Positions 1 through 9,240 of a stretch of DNA of 64,000 nucleotides are shown here, in pieces. Source of the stretch: Spirosoma arboris (GTDB lineage: Bacteria; Bacteroidota; Bacteroidia; Cytophagales; Spirosomataceae). The stretch covers positions 62,001 through 126,000 of the forward strand of contig NZ_WPIN01000023.1 of NCBI RefSeq assembly GCF_009754945.1. The letters run 5' to 3'. The notes under the pieces were generated by a model. That model ran no database searches, was not told the origin of the DNA, and saw only the letters and a program-made list of their open reading frames with translations. The translations under genes and the position numbers were made by a program. Each line of letters starts with the position of its first letter. Position 1 is the stretch's first letter.

Positions 1-1779
1 CTCCTGTAAGTCATGACTGGCTACATAAGCGAACCGCTGCAAGTTCTCATTGGATCGGCTATATAGCTGATTGGCTTCTTCCAGTTCTTCGTTGGTGGCT
101 GCGTATTCTTCATTCGTAGCTGCCAGTTCTTCGTTGATTGCCGAAAGTTCTTCATTCGCAGCTTCCAATTCTTCTGTGCGTTCCTGCACCTGATGTTCCA
201 GGGCAATCTGTAACTGACGTTGGGAAGTAATATCCTGTGCTGTACCCGTAAGCGACAATGGCTCTCCAGCGTCATCATAAAACACCTGTGCCTGTGCACT
301 TATAATACGTACCTGACCCGTAAGCCGGTTAATAATTGGATGCTCATTGTGATAAATACCGGATGAACCGGGCGCAATAGTGGCGGCTATTGCATCGGCA
401 ACCGATTGCCTGAACTCGTCGGGGAGCGGATTATAGGCTTCGTCCATGCTCTTCGTTGACTCGGAGAAACCTAGCCAGTCCATAAATCGCTCCGAATAGC
501 TAAAGCGGCTGGTTTTGACGTCCATACTCCAGGTAGCGAGTTCGGCTAGTTCAATAGCCCCCCGAAGAGAAGATTCTGTTTTTTCCAGTTGCTGCTTGGC
601 CAGAATCAGGTCTGTTATTTCGGCAGCCGTATTCATTACGCCGTACACCTTTCCCGAAGCGTCGTAGAGGGGTGTAAAACTATAATTGAAATAGTACGGC
701 TGTAATTTCCCATCTACAGTAATATCGACACGTTGGTTTTTGGCGTGGAAAGGCGTACCAGTTGTGTACACATGATCCAGCTGCTCAAAAATTTCCTGAT
801 TTGACAGTTCGGGTAATAGCTCCGAATACAACTTGCCCACCACATCATCGCCCTTTCCGAATACCGCTTTAATTGACTGATTAGCAAGTTGTATCCGCAT
901 GTTGCGACCCACATAAACGCCAATAGGGAAGGGCGCACTTTCGACCAGACTGCGCATTTGGGCTTCGCTGTTCTCAAGTTTCTGCAAGGCTAGTACCTGA
1001 TCTGTAACGTCCAGGACCAGACCTGTAACCTCCCATGGTTTGCCTGACTCATCCATGATGTAAGCTCCCTGCACGCGAATCCAGTGAACAGAGCCATCGT
1101 GCCAGATAAACCGAACTTCAAATCGAATCCTACCCGTTACTAACCCATCGGCATAAGCTTGCTGCCGAATAGCACGATCATCGGGATGGATAAAATTAGC
1201 CAGCGTAAACTGATCGAACTGCGTGGTTTCTAGCCCCGTTAGAATTTTAGCCAGTAAAGGTTGGTAATCAATATGTCCATCGGCTAACCGAAGATGAAAA
1301 GTGGCTACATCGGCCACCTCAGTAGCTAGCTGGTTAATCTGCTCCGAAGTAGCTAAATGCTCCTGTTGCCGTATCAGGGCCGTAACGTCCTGAGCAATAC
1401 CCGATAACCGAATGGGATTTCCCTGTTGATCAAAATGGGCTTTGCCTTTACATTGCACCCAACGTGATGGATGAGCGTCGCTCTCGAGGGTACGGAGTTG
1501 AATATCAAACAGACCATCGGATGGGCTATCGAACGCTTCTTGCCTGGCTGCATCTACCCGCTCCCGATCGTCGGGATGAATTCGGGTGAGTACCTGCTGG
1601 AAAGGAACCGTCTCCTCGCCCGGAAAACCAAATAGTTCCTGGCAACGAGTATTCCAACGGATAAGCTGGTTACCGGGGGTAAAATCCCAGGTACCGATTC
1701 CGGTAGCCTGTAGTGTAAATTGTAACCGCTCAAGTTCGGCGGCTATATCCTGATCGAAGGGCTTTTGCTCGTCGGTCAT
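1..1779 (-). CDS. Multi-PAS sensor histidine kinase, C-terminus cut by window edge
   Basis: A 593-codon open frame starts with ATG at 1779 and is still open at base 1. It reads as about four successive PAS/PAC sensor units over residues 10-515, each ending in a motif such as GIAQDVT, GLVLDVT or GTAQDIT. A long heptad coiled coil rich in NEEL repeats follows (about 520-575). The frame ends in YVASHDLQE, the start of a HisKA domain, with the probable phospho-accepting histidine at residue 589. The ATPase domain must lie to the left of the window. No transmembrane segment is visible, so it is probably a cytoplasmic sensor of unknown signal. It is divergent from the oxidase gene at 1966. Confidence 0.9.
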   Translation of the reverse strand, partial: MTDEQKPFDQDIAAELERLQFTLQATGIGTWDFTPGNQLIRWNTRCQELFGFPGEETVPFQQVLTRIHPDDRERVDAARQEAFDSPSDGLFDIQLRTLESDAHPSRWVQCKGKAHFDQQGNPIRLSGIAQDVTALIRQQEHLATSEQINQLATEVADVATFHLRLADGHIDYQPLLAKILTGLETTQFDQFTLANFIHPDDRAIRQQAYADGLVTGRIRFEVRFIWHDGSVHWIRVQGAYIMDESGKPWEVTGLVLDVTDQVLALQKLENSEAQMRSLVESAPFPIGVYVGRNMRIQLANQSIKAVFGKGDDVVGKLYSELLPELSNQEIFEQLDHVYTTGTPFHAKNQRVDITVDGKLQPYYFNYSFTPLYDASGKVYGVMNTAAEITDLILAKQQLEKTESSLRGAIELAELATWSMDVKTSRFSYSERFMDWLGFSESTKSMDEAYNPLPDEFRQSVADAIAATIAPGSSGIYHNEHPIINRLTGQVRIISAQAQVFYDDAGEPLSLTGTAQDITSQRQLQIALEHQVQERTEELEAANEELSAINEELAATNEEYAATNEELEEANQLYSRSNENLQRFAYVASHDLQE

Positions 1780-1965
1780 TGATTCGTCAGTGATTACAGA
1801 TAAATTTCTTGCAGTTAACTAGATATAGCAAAGTAAGGTTTTACGTTTAGAGGAAACCGTCATCTATTAGCTTACTTTTTTGGTAAATAGCAGAACTTGG
1901 GATAATTAGTAGGGCAGCTTGGGAATAGTCAAATTCATCGTCGGTTTTTGTAAGGCAATACGTTT

Positions 1966-3123
1966 ATGATTTTTGATGCGATTGTGGTCGGATTAGGGGC
2001 TATGGGTAGTGCTGCCCTTTATCAGCTATCCAAACAAACACCTCATGTATTGGGTCTTGATCAATTTTCGCCACCGCACACATTAGGGTCTACATACGGC
2101 GAAACCCGAATTACGCGACAGGCCATAGGCGAAGGTACTTATTTTGTGCCTTTGGCCCTGCGATCCTACGAAATCTGGCGGGAGCTTGAGCAGCAGACTG
2201 GCGAGCGTCTATTGACCATTACAGGTGGTCTTTTTGTTGGCCAGGAGCAGTCTGACGTACAAATGCATCATAAACCCGGCTGGCTCCGAACAACTATTGA
2301 GGCTGCGGAGTCATTTGGTATCGCCCATCGTATGCTGGATACGGCTACGCTACAGCGGGAGTTTCCGCAGTTTAAGTTTCGTAGCAATGATATTGGCTAT
2401 TATGAAAAGGAAGCTGGCTTTCTGAATCCAGAACGTTGCATTTCAGTACAACTGGATCAGGCTCGCAAAAACGGCGCAGCTGTTCGGACAAATGAGCGAA
2501 TGCTGTCGATTGAGTCGAAGGGAGATTTAGTGACAATACGAACGGATCAGGCGACGTACCAAACCCGGAAATTGATTCTTACGACCGGCTCCTGGATCGC
2601 TGAATCGCTTCGGGATACCCCTTATTCTAACCTACTGCGGGTTTATAGGCAGGTTTTGTACTGGTTTGCTATTCGGGGCGACTATCGGCAATATACCCCT
2701 GATCGATTTCCTGTGTTTATTCTGAGTGATCGGGAAGTGTATGGTTTCCCGGCAGTTGGTGGCCCTGCTGGTGGGCTCAAAATTGCGACAGAAGTATATG
2801 AACACTCAACTTCCCCCGAATCCGTAAATCGCATCGTGAGTCAGGCCGAAACGCAGGCAATGTATGAGCAGCACATTGCTCCAAATTTTGTAGGAATTGG
2901 TCCTGAATGCGTTAAATCGGCGGTTTGCTTATATACCATGACACCCAACGGTGATTTTATCATTGATCAGCATCCAACCAACCCTTCTATCTTACTGGCC
3001 TCTGTCTGTTCAGGTCACGGCTTTAAACATTCGGCTGCTGTAGGTCAAATTTTAGCTGAGCTGGCCTTAGAAGAACAGACAAGGTTTGCTATTCAGGCGT
3101 TTCGGCTAGCGCGCTTTTCTTGA
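1966..3123 (+). CDS. FAD-dependent amine oxidase, sarcosine oxidase / N-methyltryptophan oxidase family
   Basis: The 385-residue protein has the usual length of monomeric sarcosine oxidase and SolA. A Rossmann motif GLGAMGSAALYQLS lies at residues 9-22, followed by the family segment STYGETRITRQA. Near the C-terminus KSAVCLYTMTPNGDFIID contains Cys321, which aligns by recall with the cysteine that carries covalent FAD in MSOX (motif C-x-Y-T). SGHGFKHSAAVG closes the flavin site. Members oxidise N-methyl amino acids to an aldehyde, amine and hydrogen peroxide. The exact substrate cannot be told from sequence. It is cytosolic, with no signal peptide, and stands alone, divergent from the PAS kinase. 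Confidence 0.88.
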   Translation: MIFDAIVVGLGAMGSAALYQLSKQTPHVLGLDQFSPPHTLGSTYGETRITRQAIGEGTYFVPLALRSYEIWRELEQQTGERLLTITGGLFVGQEQSDVQMHHKPGWLRTTIEAAESFGIAHRMLDTATLQREFPQFKFRSNDIGYYEKEAGFLNPERCISVQLDQARKNGAAVRTNERMLSIESKGDLVTIRTDQATYQTRKLILTTGSWIAESLRDTPYSNLLRVYRQVLYWFAIRGDYRQYTPDRFPVFILSDREVYGFPAVGGPAGGLKIATEVYEHSTSPESVNRIVSQAETQAMYEQHIAPNFVGIGPECVKSAVCLYTMTPNGDFIIDQHPTNPSILLASVCSGHGFKHSAAVGQILAELALEEQTRFAIQAFRLARFS

Positions 3124-3258
3124 CTTTATGATTAGTTAACTAATTGAGATTATTGGTATATAAAATAGGTTCTCTACTATGAAAAAAATAAGGTTGTAAC
3201 ACATTGGTAAATGAATTACTGGCATGATTGATGATGTGTTTACTCAGAAAAGTCAATT

Positions 3259-3612
3259 ATGATCCTTGACAAACAAACTCGTACTGTTTTCTCATCTATC
3301 AGCCAACCGCTTATCTGTTTTTGGAATGCCAGAGCCAGTCAGGTGAAGGAAGTTTACGAGGCTTACACAAGTTTGTGGTCATCAACACCAAGTGAGGCCC
3401 AGGCCAGAGATATTTATGATTCTCTGATTGCCATAGCTCTGGCCGAAGGTAAATGCTATCCCATAAATTGGCTGATAGAGGAGATACGATTTGAGGCATT
3501 CGCTGCGGCAACGGGCGATCGTAAGTGGGCTGCTCTTATGGATTTGACCTATGGCAAAAAGAGTGACGAAGAGCTGGATCTATACAATGAGCGAATGACA
3601 AGAGAGCTCTAA
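3259..3612 (+). CDS. Hypothetical protein, 117 aa
   Basis: I do not recognise this protein. It is soluble, with no signal peptide or membrane segment. It is mostly predicted helix, with aromatic and acidic residues towards the C-terminus (RKWAALMDLTYGKKSDEELD). ATG at 3259 is the only good start. It lies 135 bp after the flavin oxidase on the same strand and converges with the VanZ-like gene. Coding support is codon use and an uninterrupted frame only. Confidence 0.55.
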   Translation: MILDKQTRTVFSSISQPLICFWNARASQVKEVYEAYTSLWSSTPSEAQARDIYDSLIAIALAEGKCYPINWLIEEIRFEAFAAATGDRKWAALMDLTYGKKSDEELDLYNERMTREL

Positions 3613-3726
3613 ATAGAGTTTAGGTATTAAGGATCGTCAATATATTATCTATTTAGTAGAATCCACAGAATCTATTTTGGTCAGGCTCTGGAATCATCGA
3701 TTTGCTGGATCGGGCAGAAAAGTCCG

Positions 3727-4134
3727 TTATTTACTGTGAGATCTGAATTTTCTTAGGCCGCTTACCAAAACAAAAGAAGTAAACAAGCCCGCCAAAGCTC
3801 CTGTAGCACCCCAGCCAATATCCTCAAAACTAAAGAAGCGACTAGGAATAAGAAGCTGACCGACCTCTGCAAGGGTCACAATTCCTACCAGAATCAGCCA
3901 CAATATCAGCCATTGGAATATTGAACGAGGCTGAGAAGAGGGTAAAAAACCGGCAAATAAACCCATAAACACAAAAGGAACCGCCGTGCGTATATTGCCA
4001 TTTGCGTGAACGTCGGTCCAACGCGATACCCAATTAGGAATAAACCATATATGCTTAAAATCATAATGGGGTTGCCAGCTTAAATAGAGAATCAGAGCAA
4101 CACCAATAGAAAGTATTAAATAGGTTAAACGCAT
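3727..4134 (-). CDS. VanZ-like membrane protein
   Basis: The 135-residue protein has four hydrophobic segments (about residues 4-20, 48-65, 72-92 and 105-125). The layout is typical of VanZ-like proteins: HANGNIRTAVPFVFMGLFAGF after the first helix, AEVGQLLIPSRFFSFEDIGWGATGALAG before the last. The E-x-x-Q-x(3)-P-x-R and D-x-x-x-N/G-x-x-G elements are the family hallmark. The cellular function is not known for most members; VanZ itself confers mild teicoplanin resistance. It converges with 3259-3612 and is probably monocistronic. Confidence 0.75.
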   Translation of the reverse strand: MRLTYLILSIGVALILYLSWQPHYDFKHIWFIPNWVSRWTDVHANGNIRTAVPFVFMGLFAGFLPSSQPRSIFQWLILWLILVGIVTLAEVGQLLIPSRFFSFEDIGWGATGALAGLFTSFVLVSGLRKFRSHSK

Positions 4135-4253
4135 AGGTAATCCGCAATTTTGATTGCAAAAATGTTAATAATGGTCCACTTCTTAATCGAGTCTACGCTC
4201 GTTTGTTTACCTCAGATAAGATACATACTTATTTGCTAGCTTCTCTGCCTAAA

Positions 4254-7130
4254 TCACATGTTATCAAACGTAGACTGAATAACAGGTAGTTCTGCTTCAA
4301 GCGTCTGCAAATATTGGTTTACCAGAGGTGTTACCTTAGCCACTGTCTGGCCATCGCCTATTTGAGCTCCCAGCACCTGACTTAGGCGAACCATTTCGGT
4401 TAAGCCAAACATTTTGAAGGCGACTTTTTGTGTATGTATAATTCCGCCAATGGTAGCTAAGTCGCTTTGCTCCAGGCATTCCTGAATTTTCTGAATCTCA
4501 CCAGGCGTTTGCTCCAAAAATAACTCCATGACTTCCGCTGCAAATTCCCGGTCGTTGTCCAGGGCGCTCAGTAATACCTCTAATGAGAAACTGGGTTTTA
4601 CATCCACCACCGCTTTCGGTTTTGTTGAAGACGGTCCCTCCGAATAATGGAGAGGGGTGTACTTGCGTAAAATACGCTGCAACTCCTCCACCTGAAAAGG
4701 TTTAGGCAGGAAGTCGTTCATGCCGGCCTGTAGGCACTGCTCTCGCTCGCTCGCTAAGGCATGAGCCGTCATGGCGATGATTGGCACATCTTTTTTCAAG
4801 GTAGTACGAATGTGGCGAGTGGCCGTGTACCCATCCATGACTGGCATTTGAATATCCATTAACACAAGATCAAAATCTTCTTTCTGCAGGCGAGCGAGTG
4901 CTAACTGACCGTTTTCAGCTAGCTGGGCCGTGTACCCCAACCGTTTAAGGACCTGAAGAGCCAGTTTCTGATTCATCAGGTTATCTTCCACGATTAGAAT
5001 ACGAAGGTTTGAGTGTTCTGGATTCAAGGCAATGGCCGAGCCTGGCGTAATCAGATCAACCGGAATAGCGGCTATTCTGTAGGGAAGCTCCAGGGTAAAA
5101 CAGGAACCCTCTCCAAGTGTACTGGATACGTTAACCCAGCCGCCCTGCATTTCGGCGAGCGATTTAACAATATTCAGACCGAGACCCGTGCCACCATAAT
5201 ACCGGGTTGTGAAATCGCTGGCCTGGCGGAATCGCTCAAAAATGTGAGGTAAGATATCTGGCGCCATGCCAATACCCGTGTCCTGCACAATGAAGCGTAT
5301 TCGTACCGATTCTGCCGTTTCCGCCCTTTTTTCAATGCGTACCCGAACACCCCCTTTCTGGGTGAACTTGATTGCATTGTTCAATAAATTAACTAAAATC
5401 TGCGTCAGGCGGGTTGGATCACCTAACACAACTGCTGGCAGGGTAGGGTCAGTTTCGACGGTAAGCCATAGATTCTTTTCCGTAGCTGCCGAGTGAAGCA
5501 TTGTCCGAATAGAATCGGCCAGTGATGGAATACTAAACGGAATAGATTCTAAAGGCAACATGCCGGCTTCAATCTTCGAAATGTCGAGAATGTCATTGAC
5601 GATATTGAGCAGGTTTTTGCCGGCTGTCCGGATAAAACTGGTGAATTCGGTTTGTTCCGAATCAAGAACGGTCATTTCGAGGAGGTTCGAAAAGCCGAGG
5701 ATTGCATTTAGAGGAGTGCGAATCTCATGGCTCATATTAGCCAGAAACTGCTTTTCTGTATGTCGAGCATCTTCTGCTATCTGGCGAGCCTGAGCCAGTT
5801 CTTCTTCAAGACGTTTGCGCTCGCTCAAATCGAAATGGATACCCATTGAGCCAACTAAAGCGCCGTTTTCGTCGAATATAGGTACACCGCTCACCAGCAC
5901 CCAGATTCGGGTACCGTCTTTCCGCATCAGTGCCATTTCGTAGGAGCCTGTATTGCCCTGTTTTCGTTGCCCCTGCTGCTGGTTAAGCACCGGCTTATAT
6001 TCAGGATGTACCAGTAAATCAGCGGCATTCTGGCCAACTAATTCCTCCTGCGTGTAACCCATCATGTCGCAGAATCGGTCGTAGGCGCGCAAAATCGTTT
6101 GCTCGTTATCGACTTCGAGTAAGCCCAGTTCCATCGTGTTCATGATGGATCGATATTTTTCTTCGCTTCTGCGGATACGTTCGTCCGTCTGGTATTTTTG
6201 AGTAATGTCTCTGTACTTCCATAAATGGCCCCGGTATTGGCCAGCCAGCCAGATAGGAATATAATCCCACTCCAGTATTCGGCCGTCGGCCAGATTAATC
6301 ATTCTATCTCTGACTGCGACTCGATTGGCTACAACCTCGTCCATCCCTTGAAAGAATTGTTCCGCATTCGCAAATAAAAGGGCTGGCGGAACAGCTACTG
6401 AAACGAACTCCTGACCAACCAATGCATCGGGTGACTGGTCAATGCTGAACAGATCGCAATACAACTGATTGGTTAAGGTAATTTTTCGGTTTTCATCTTC
6501 CACCAGCACACCCGTATGCAGGTTGGTAATGAGTGATTCCAGTCGAGCTTGGGTCAATTGAAAGGAATCTTCCGTGAGTTTTCGTTGGGTAATATCCCGG
6601 GCCACAGCTACTAGTTCGGGAACCTGCCGATCGTCCTTAACCAGTCCAACCGTCTGACCAATCCAAACGGTACGACCATCTTTAGCCCGAACCGGAAACT
6701 CAATGTAAGTGGCAGATTGACCAGTTTGAACCATTGTCTGGTAGAACTTGATCAACTCCGCCCGATAATCAGGTAGGATCAGATGGACAAAATGCCGGCC
6801 AATCAGTTCTGCCTGAGTGTAGCCTAAACAGTTCTCCATCATCGAATTAGCAAATGTAAAATAGCCTTCAGGCGAAATTTTGAAAATTATATCCTGAACC
6901 GAATCGATGAGTTGTCGGTACTGGTATTCACTTTGCTGGCCTTGCTCAAGATTGATTTTTATCTGTTGGTTTAATTTATTGGTGAGCAGGCTGTGCTGCT
7001 CCTCCAACTTGGCAAGGCGTAATGATTTTATTTTCAGTTGGCGCTCAACCCGTCGTTGCTCCTTTTGCTGGCAGACTAACTGACGCTTGAGACGGCTAAA
7101 CCGACGCTGTATAGGTTCTGGCGAGTTCAT
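4254..7130 (-). CDS. Hybrid sensor histidine kinase with PAS, receiver and Hpt domains
   Basis: This 958-residue cytoplasmic phosphorelay protein begins with a coiled coil (1-65). Three PAS/PAC units follow (about 70-190, 195-315, 318-445). HisKA carries the motif FLANMSHEIRTPLNA with His468. The HATPase domain has an N box (LVNLLNNAIKFT), G1 (VQDTGIGM) and G2 (GGTGLGLNIV). A receiver domain has ILIVEDN and phospho-accepting Asp759 in LMDIQMPVMDG. A C-terminal Hpt domain has candidate His899 in IIHTQKVAFKMFG. It therefore contains the first three phosphotransfer sites of a His-Asp-His-Asp relay, and the final response regulator is not adjacent. All catalytic motifs look intact. No membrane segment is seen. 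Confidence 0.93.
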   Translation of the reverse strand: MNSPEPIQRRFSRLKRQLVCQQKEQRRVERQLKIKSLRLAKLEEQHSLLTNKLNQQIKINLEQGQQSEYQYRQLIDSVQDIIFKISPEGYFTFANSMMENCLGYTQAELIGRHFVHLILPDYRAELIKFYQTMVQTGQSATYIEFPVRAKDGRTVWIGQTVGLVKDDRQVPELVAVARDITQRKLTEDSFQLTQARLESLITNLHTGVLVEDENRKITLTNQLYCDLFSIDQSPDALVGQEFVSVAVPPALLFANAEQFFQGMDEVVANRVAVRDRMINLADGRILEWDYIPIWLAGQYRGHLWKYRDITQKYQTDERIRRSEEKYRSIMNTMELGLLEVDNEQTILRAYDRFCDMMGYTQEELVGQNAADLLVHPEYKPVLNQQQGQRKQGNTGSYEMALMRKDGTRIWVLVSGVPIFDENGALVGSMGIHFDLSERKRLEEELAQARQIAEDARHTEKQFLANMSHEIRTPLNAILGFSNLLEMTVLDSEQTEFTSFIRTAGKNLLNIVNDILDISKIEAGMLPLESIPFSIPSLADSIRTMLHSAATEKNLWLTVETDPTLPAVVLGDPTRLTQILVNLLNNAIKFTQKGGVRVRIEKRAETAESVRIRFIVQDTGIGMAPDILPHIFERFRQASDFTTRYYGGTGLGLNIVKSLAEMQGGWVNVSSTLGEGSCFTLELPYRIAAIPVDLITPGSAIALNPEHSNLRILIVEDNLMNQKLALQVLKRLGYTAQLAENGQLALARLQKEDFDLVLMDIQMPVMDGYTATRHIRTTLKKDVPIIAMTAHALASEREQCLQAGMNDFLPKPFQVEELQRILRKYTPLHYSEGPSSTKPKAVVDVKPSFSLEVLLSALDNDREFAAEVMELFLEQTPGEIQKIQECLEQSDLATIGGIIHTQKVAFKMFGLTEMVRLSQVLGAQIGDGQTVAKVTPLVNQYLQTLEAELPVIQSTFDNM

Positions 7131-7842
7131 ATTTATGCATTGATACTAACAAAGGTGGCAACTCCTACGGGAAGATACCTGCGTATGGCTCACTACTTTT
7201 ACTTTATTATATACCTATTTTTGATTTTTCTACAAGTAGGTGTTTAAACCTCAAGAAAGATACAATCACTAAGAACGTGGGAATACTGTATAATTTCTGA
7301 AAGGTGCCTGCATCAAGGGTAGCCAACGTCAATACACCCGCTAATCTGGAAACTCCGCCTGACGCACCGAATTGTCTTTTTATGAAGAAGACTAAGGCAG
7401 GATGACTAGTTGTTAAACTAAAACAAATTAAGTTAAGGCCGAACTGTATGCGCACATTTGCAGGAAATTCAGTTAATACAATGCGCATCTCACTCAGATA
7501 AGCAACAAGCTAGGATGTATTGGTATTTGTTACCAAAAATATATTATAATGTCTATATTTCAATTTTTGTGCTATTTTATTTTGACTTGACTTTCTCTTT
7601 AGTTGTCAATTTAAGATTCTTGTATAATTGAAGATTGTTTGATTTTGCCTTCGAGAGCCTGAGTTTGATCTAATGGAGTATTTTCAGAGAAGCTTTTTTA
7701 TCGGGCTAGATAACTGATTGTCTAGCATTTAATCAATTGATTGATCAAACAAAGTAGCTTACTACTCTTGTCCTCTTTATGGCAATAAAGCATCTGGCAG
7801 CATAATCCTGACCAGATGAAAGAGATAGTATAGCTCACAACT
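7131..7842. other. Gene-poor AT-rich interval
   Basis: This 712-bp stretch separates the hybrid kinase from a small gene. The only sizeable open frame, a 93-codon reverse one at 7207-7488, has no family resemblance or convincing composition. A 12-bp palindrome AATCAATTGATT (7731-7742) followed by TTGATCAA is a possible regulator site. I see no RNA gene here. Confidence 0.5.
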
Positions 7843-8106
7843 ATGACCCAGCCCAATGATAAAAACGATCCGGATGTTGGCCGTCAGAGGAAGCTGCTGG
7901 AAGATATGATTGGGCAGTGTGATGCCTTAATCGATGAGCTATATGAGACGATTGAGTTATTTACGCTGGATGGTGCTTCTCCTGAAGACGAAGCTATGCA
8001 CACGACTACAGCCCAGGAATTGGTGTATTACACCCGTAAGCGCATTGAACTGGTAGACGCTGTGCGGTTACTGTCAACAGACACTTCATCTCAGGCTTCA
8101 GATTAA
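7843..8106 (+). CDS. Small hypothetical protein, 87 aa
   Basis: I do not recognise the family. The protein is acidic, soluble and helical (RKLLEDMIGQCDALIDELYE, then ELVYYTRKRIELVDAVRLL), a two- or three-helix shape. ATG at 7843 is the natural start. A strong hairpin terminator lies four bases after the stop, which supports a real transcription unit ending here. Confidence 0.6.
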   Translation: MTQPNDKNDPDVGRQRKLLEDMIGQCDALIDELYETIELFTLDGASPEDEAMHTTTAQELVYYTRKRIELVDAVRLLSTDTSSQASD

Positions 8107-8110
8107 CAAA

Positions 8111-8153
8111 TGCCCCCGCTCGAAATCACAGTTCTTGCATTCGAGCGGGGGCA
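8111..8153. terminator. Hairpin terminator between convergent genes
   Basis: A perfect 14-bp inverted repeat, TGCCCCCGCTCGAA at 8111-8124 and its complement at 8140-8153, has a 15-nt loop. It sits between two convergent genes (7843-8106 and 8177-8527) and can serve both strands. There is no long T-tract. Confidence 0.75.
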
Positions 8154-8176
8154 TGACATACTTTATCTATCGTCTA

Positions 8177-8527
8177 CTAAGAAGCGATTCGTCGATTACT
8201 TGCGAAAAACACATCATGAGGCACCTTAGTAGCTACAGGTCGTAGTATGGTAATACGACTCGACTGGATCGCCTTTGGCTGTACCGAAAATGAAGCTGGA
8301 CAAGGGGTTACAACAGAATCTGAATGGTAACTATATAGACTGTACTCAACAGAGGACGGCATAGCCTGGCAAGGGATTCGAAGGATTCTAGGGCGACGGC
8401 GGGGCGGTTCTATTAACAAAAACGAGCAAACCCGAAACAGCCAGCCCCCATAGCCCTGCCAAAGCGAACCAGTGCAGCTTACGGGTAACGAGAAACAATA
8501 ACGGCCAGAGCCAGAGATAATTTTCAT
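8177..8527 (-). CDS. Small protein of an unrecognised PVS-TGSLW family (copy A)
   Basis: A 116-codon frame starts with ATG at 8527. It contains RYCFSLPVSCTGSLWQGYGG followed by W, then a cysteine-containing hydrophobic run ending LLIEPPRRRPR, and later CQAMPSSVEY. The same core appears at 45080-45349 and 45605-45928. Compared codon by codon with those copies, differences in the core are mostly synonymous third-position changes (for example Arg-Tyr-Cys-Phe as CGT TAT TGT TTC here and CGG TAC TGC TTC in copy C). That argues for a translated protein. Another frame on the same strand would encode a hydrophobic helix but is not conserved in the other copies. No function or fold is recognised. It ends at a shared terminator. 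Confidence 0.55.
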   Translation of the reverse strand: MKIISGSGRYCFSLPVSCTGSLWQGYGGWLFRVCSFLLIEPPRRRPRILRIPCQAMPSSVEYSLYSYHSDSVVTPCPASFSVQPKAIQSSRITILRPVATKVPHDVFFASNRRIAS

Positions 8528-9027
8528 AAAAGCATAATGAAGTGACAGACTAAATAACTTTTAGACTGTTTTTTTAGTGGAAGTAATTGTAGCGATTCGT
8601 TTAATCTACCTCGAAGTGGGATTAAAAAGCTCTTTAAGGGTAAGCAGGAAGAGCGAGGATGCTATGGAAAGCATCGCCAGCCAAGTGATTGGCGTAAAAA
8701 AGTTTGTTTTCATGAGTTTATGTTACGGTGAATGGTTTAGACAAATATATTTATTTGTTGGATATCCGTGTACTAAATTTACTGAGCGTTACGAAATATA
8801 ATTATGAGTGACTACAGGATTGTTCGTTCAGTAAGAACTGAGTCGATAAATAGATGATTGATCGTGAGCCTGTAGGAATTGCAGCGGCATCTGCCTCGTT
8901 GAAGGATCGTTTATTGACACATCGCTAGCCTCCGTCTAATCAATAAGTTATCTAGTCTATATCAGGTTATTTATTTTAGGTTCGATTGCGCCATTCACTA
9001 GATGCAGTCTATTATGGGTTGATTGGG
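8528..9027. other. Gene-free interval with tandem hairpins
   Basis: No convincing gene is seen. Two small stem-loops sit back to back at 8658-8694: GATGCT/AGCATC, then CGCCA/TGGCG. A terminator follows at 9028. An unannotated structured RNA is possible but unproven. A 74-codon frame at 8577-8801 with a GTG start lacks any family signal. Confidence 0.4.
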
Positions 9028-9060
9028 AAGCGTTGACACTTTTAGCGTCAACGCTTTTTT
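9028..9060 (+). terminator. Rho-independent terminator
   Basis: The arms AAGCGTTGAC and GTCAACGCTT (9028-9037, 9047-9056) have a short loop and a T-tract to 9060. It is a classic plus-strand intrinsic terminator. No plus-strand gene is recognised in the 900 bp upstream, so what it terminates is unclear. Confidence 0.8.
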
Positions 9061-9240
9061 CAATCCAAGAATTAAGTACACATTAATGCGAACGGGACCT
9101 ACTGGTTAAAGGAAACCTCCGCCAGGCATATACAGTCTCCTGCCGTACACAATGAAAAATAGGGGAAAAATACGGTGTGGCTTATGAGATTGATAATCTG
9201 GCCTTTATCCTATCTTTATACGGTACCTATTCCTAACCTA

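Noticed and set aside
7207-7488. 93-codon reverse open frame
   Set aside because: No family resemblance, no conserved start context and odd composition; treated as chance.
8400-8527. Hydrophobic alternative reading frame overlapping copy A of the small-protein family
   Set aside because: It has no start codon, and the equivalent frame is broken or unrelated in copies B and C.
8577-8801. 74-codon frame with GTG start
   Set aside because: It overlaps the tandem hairpins, has no recognisable protein character and no partner evidence.
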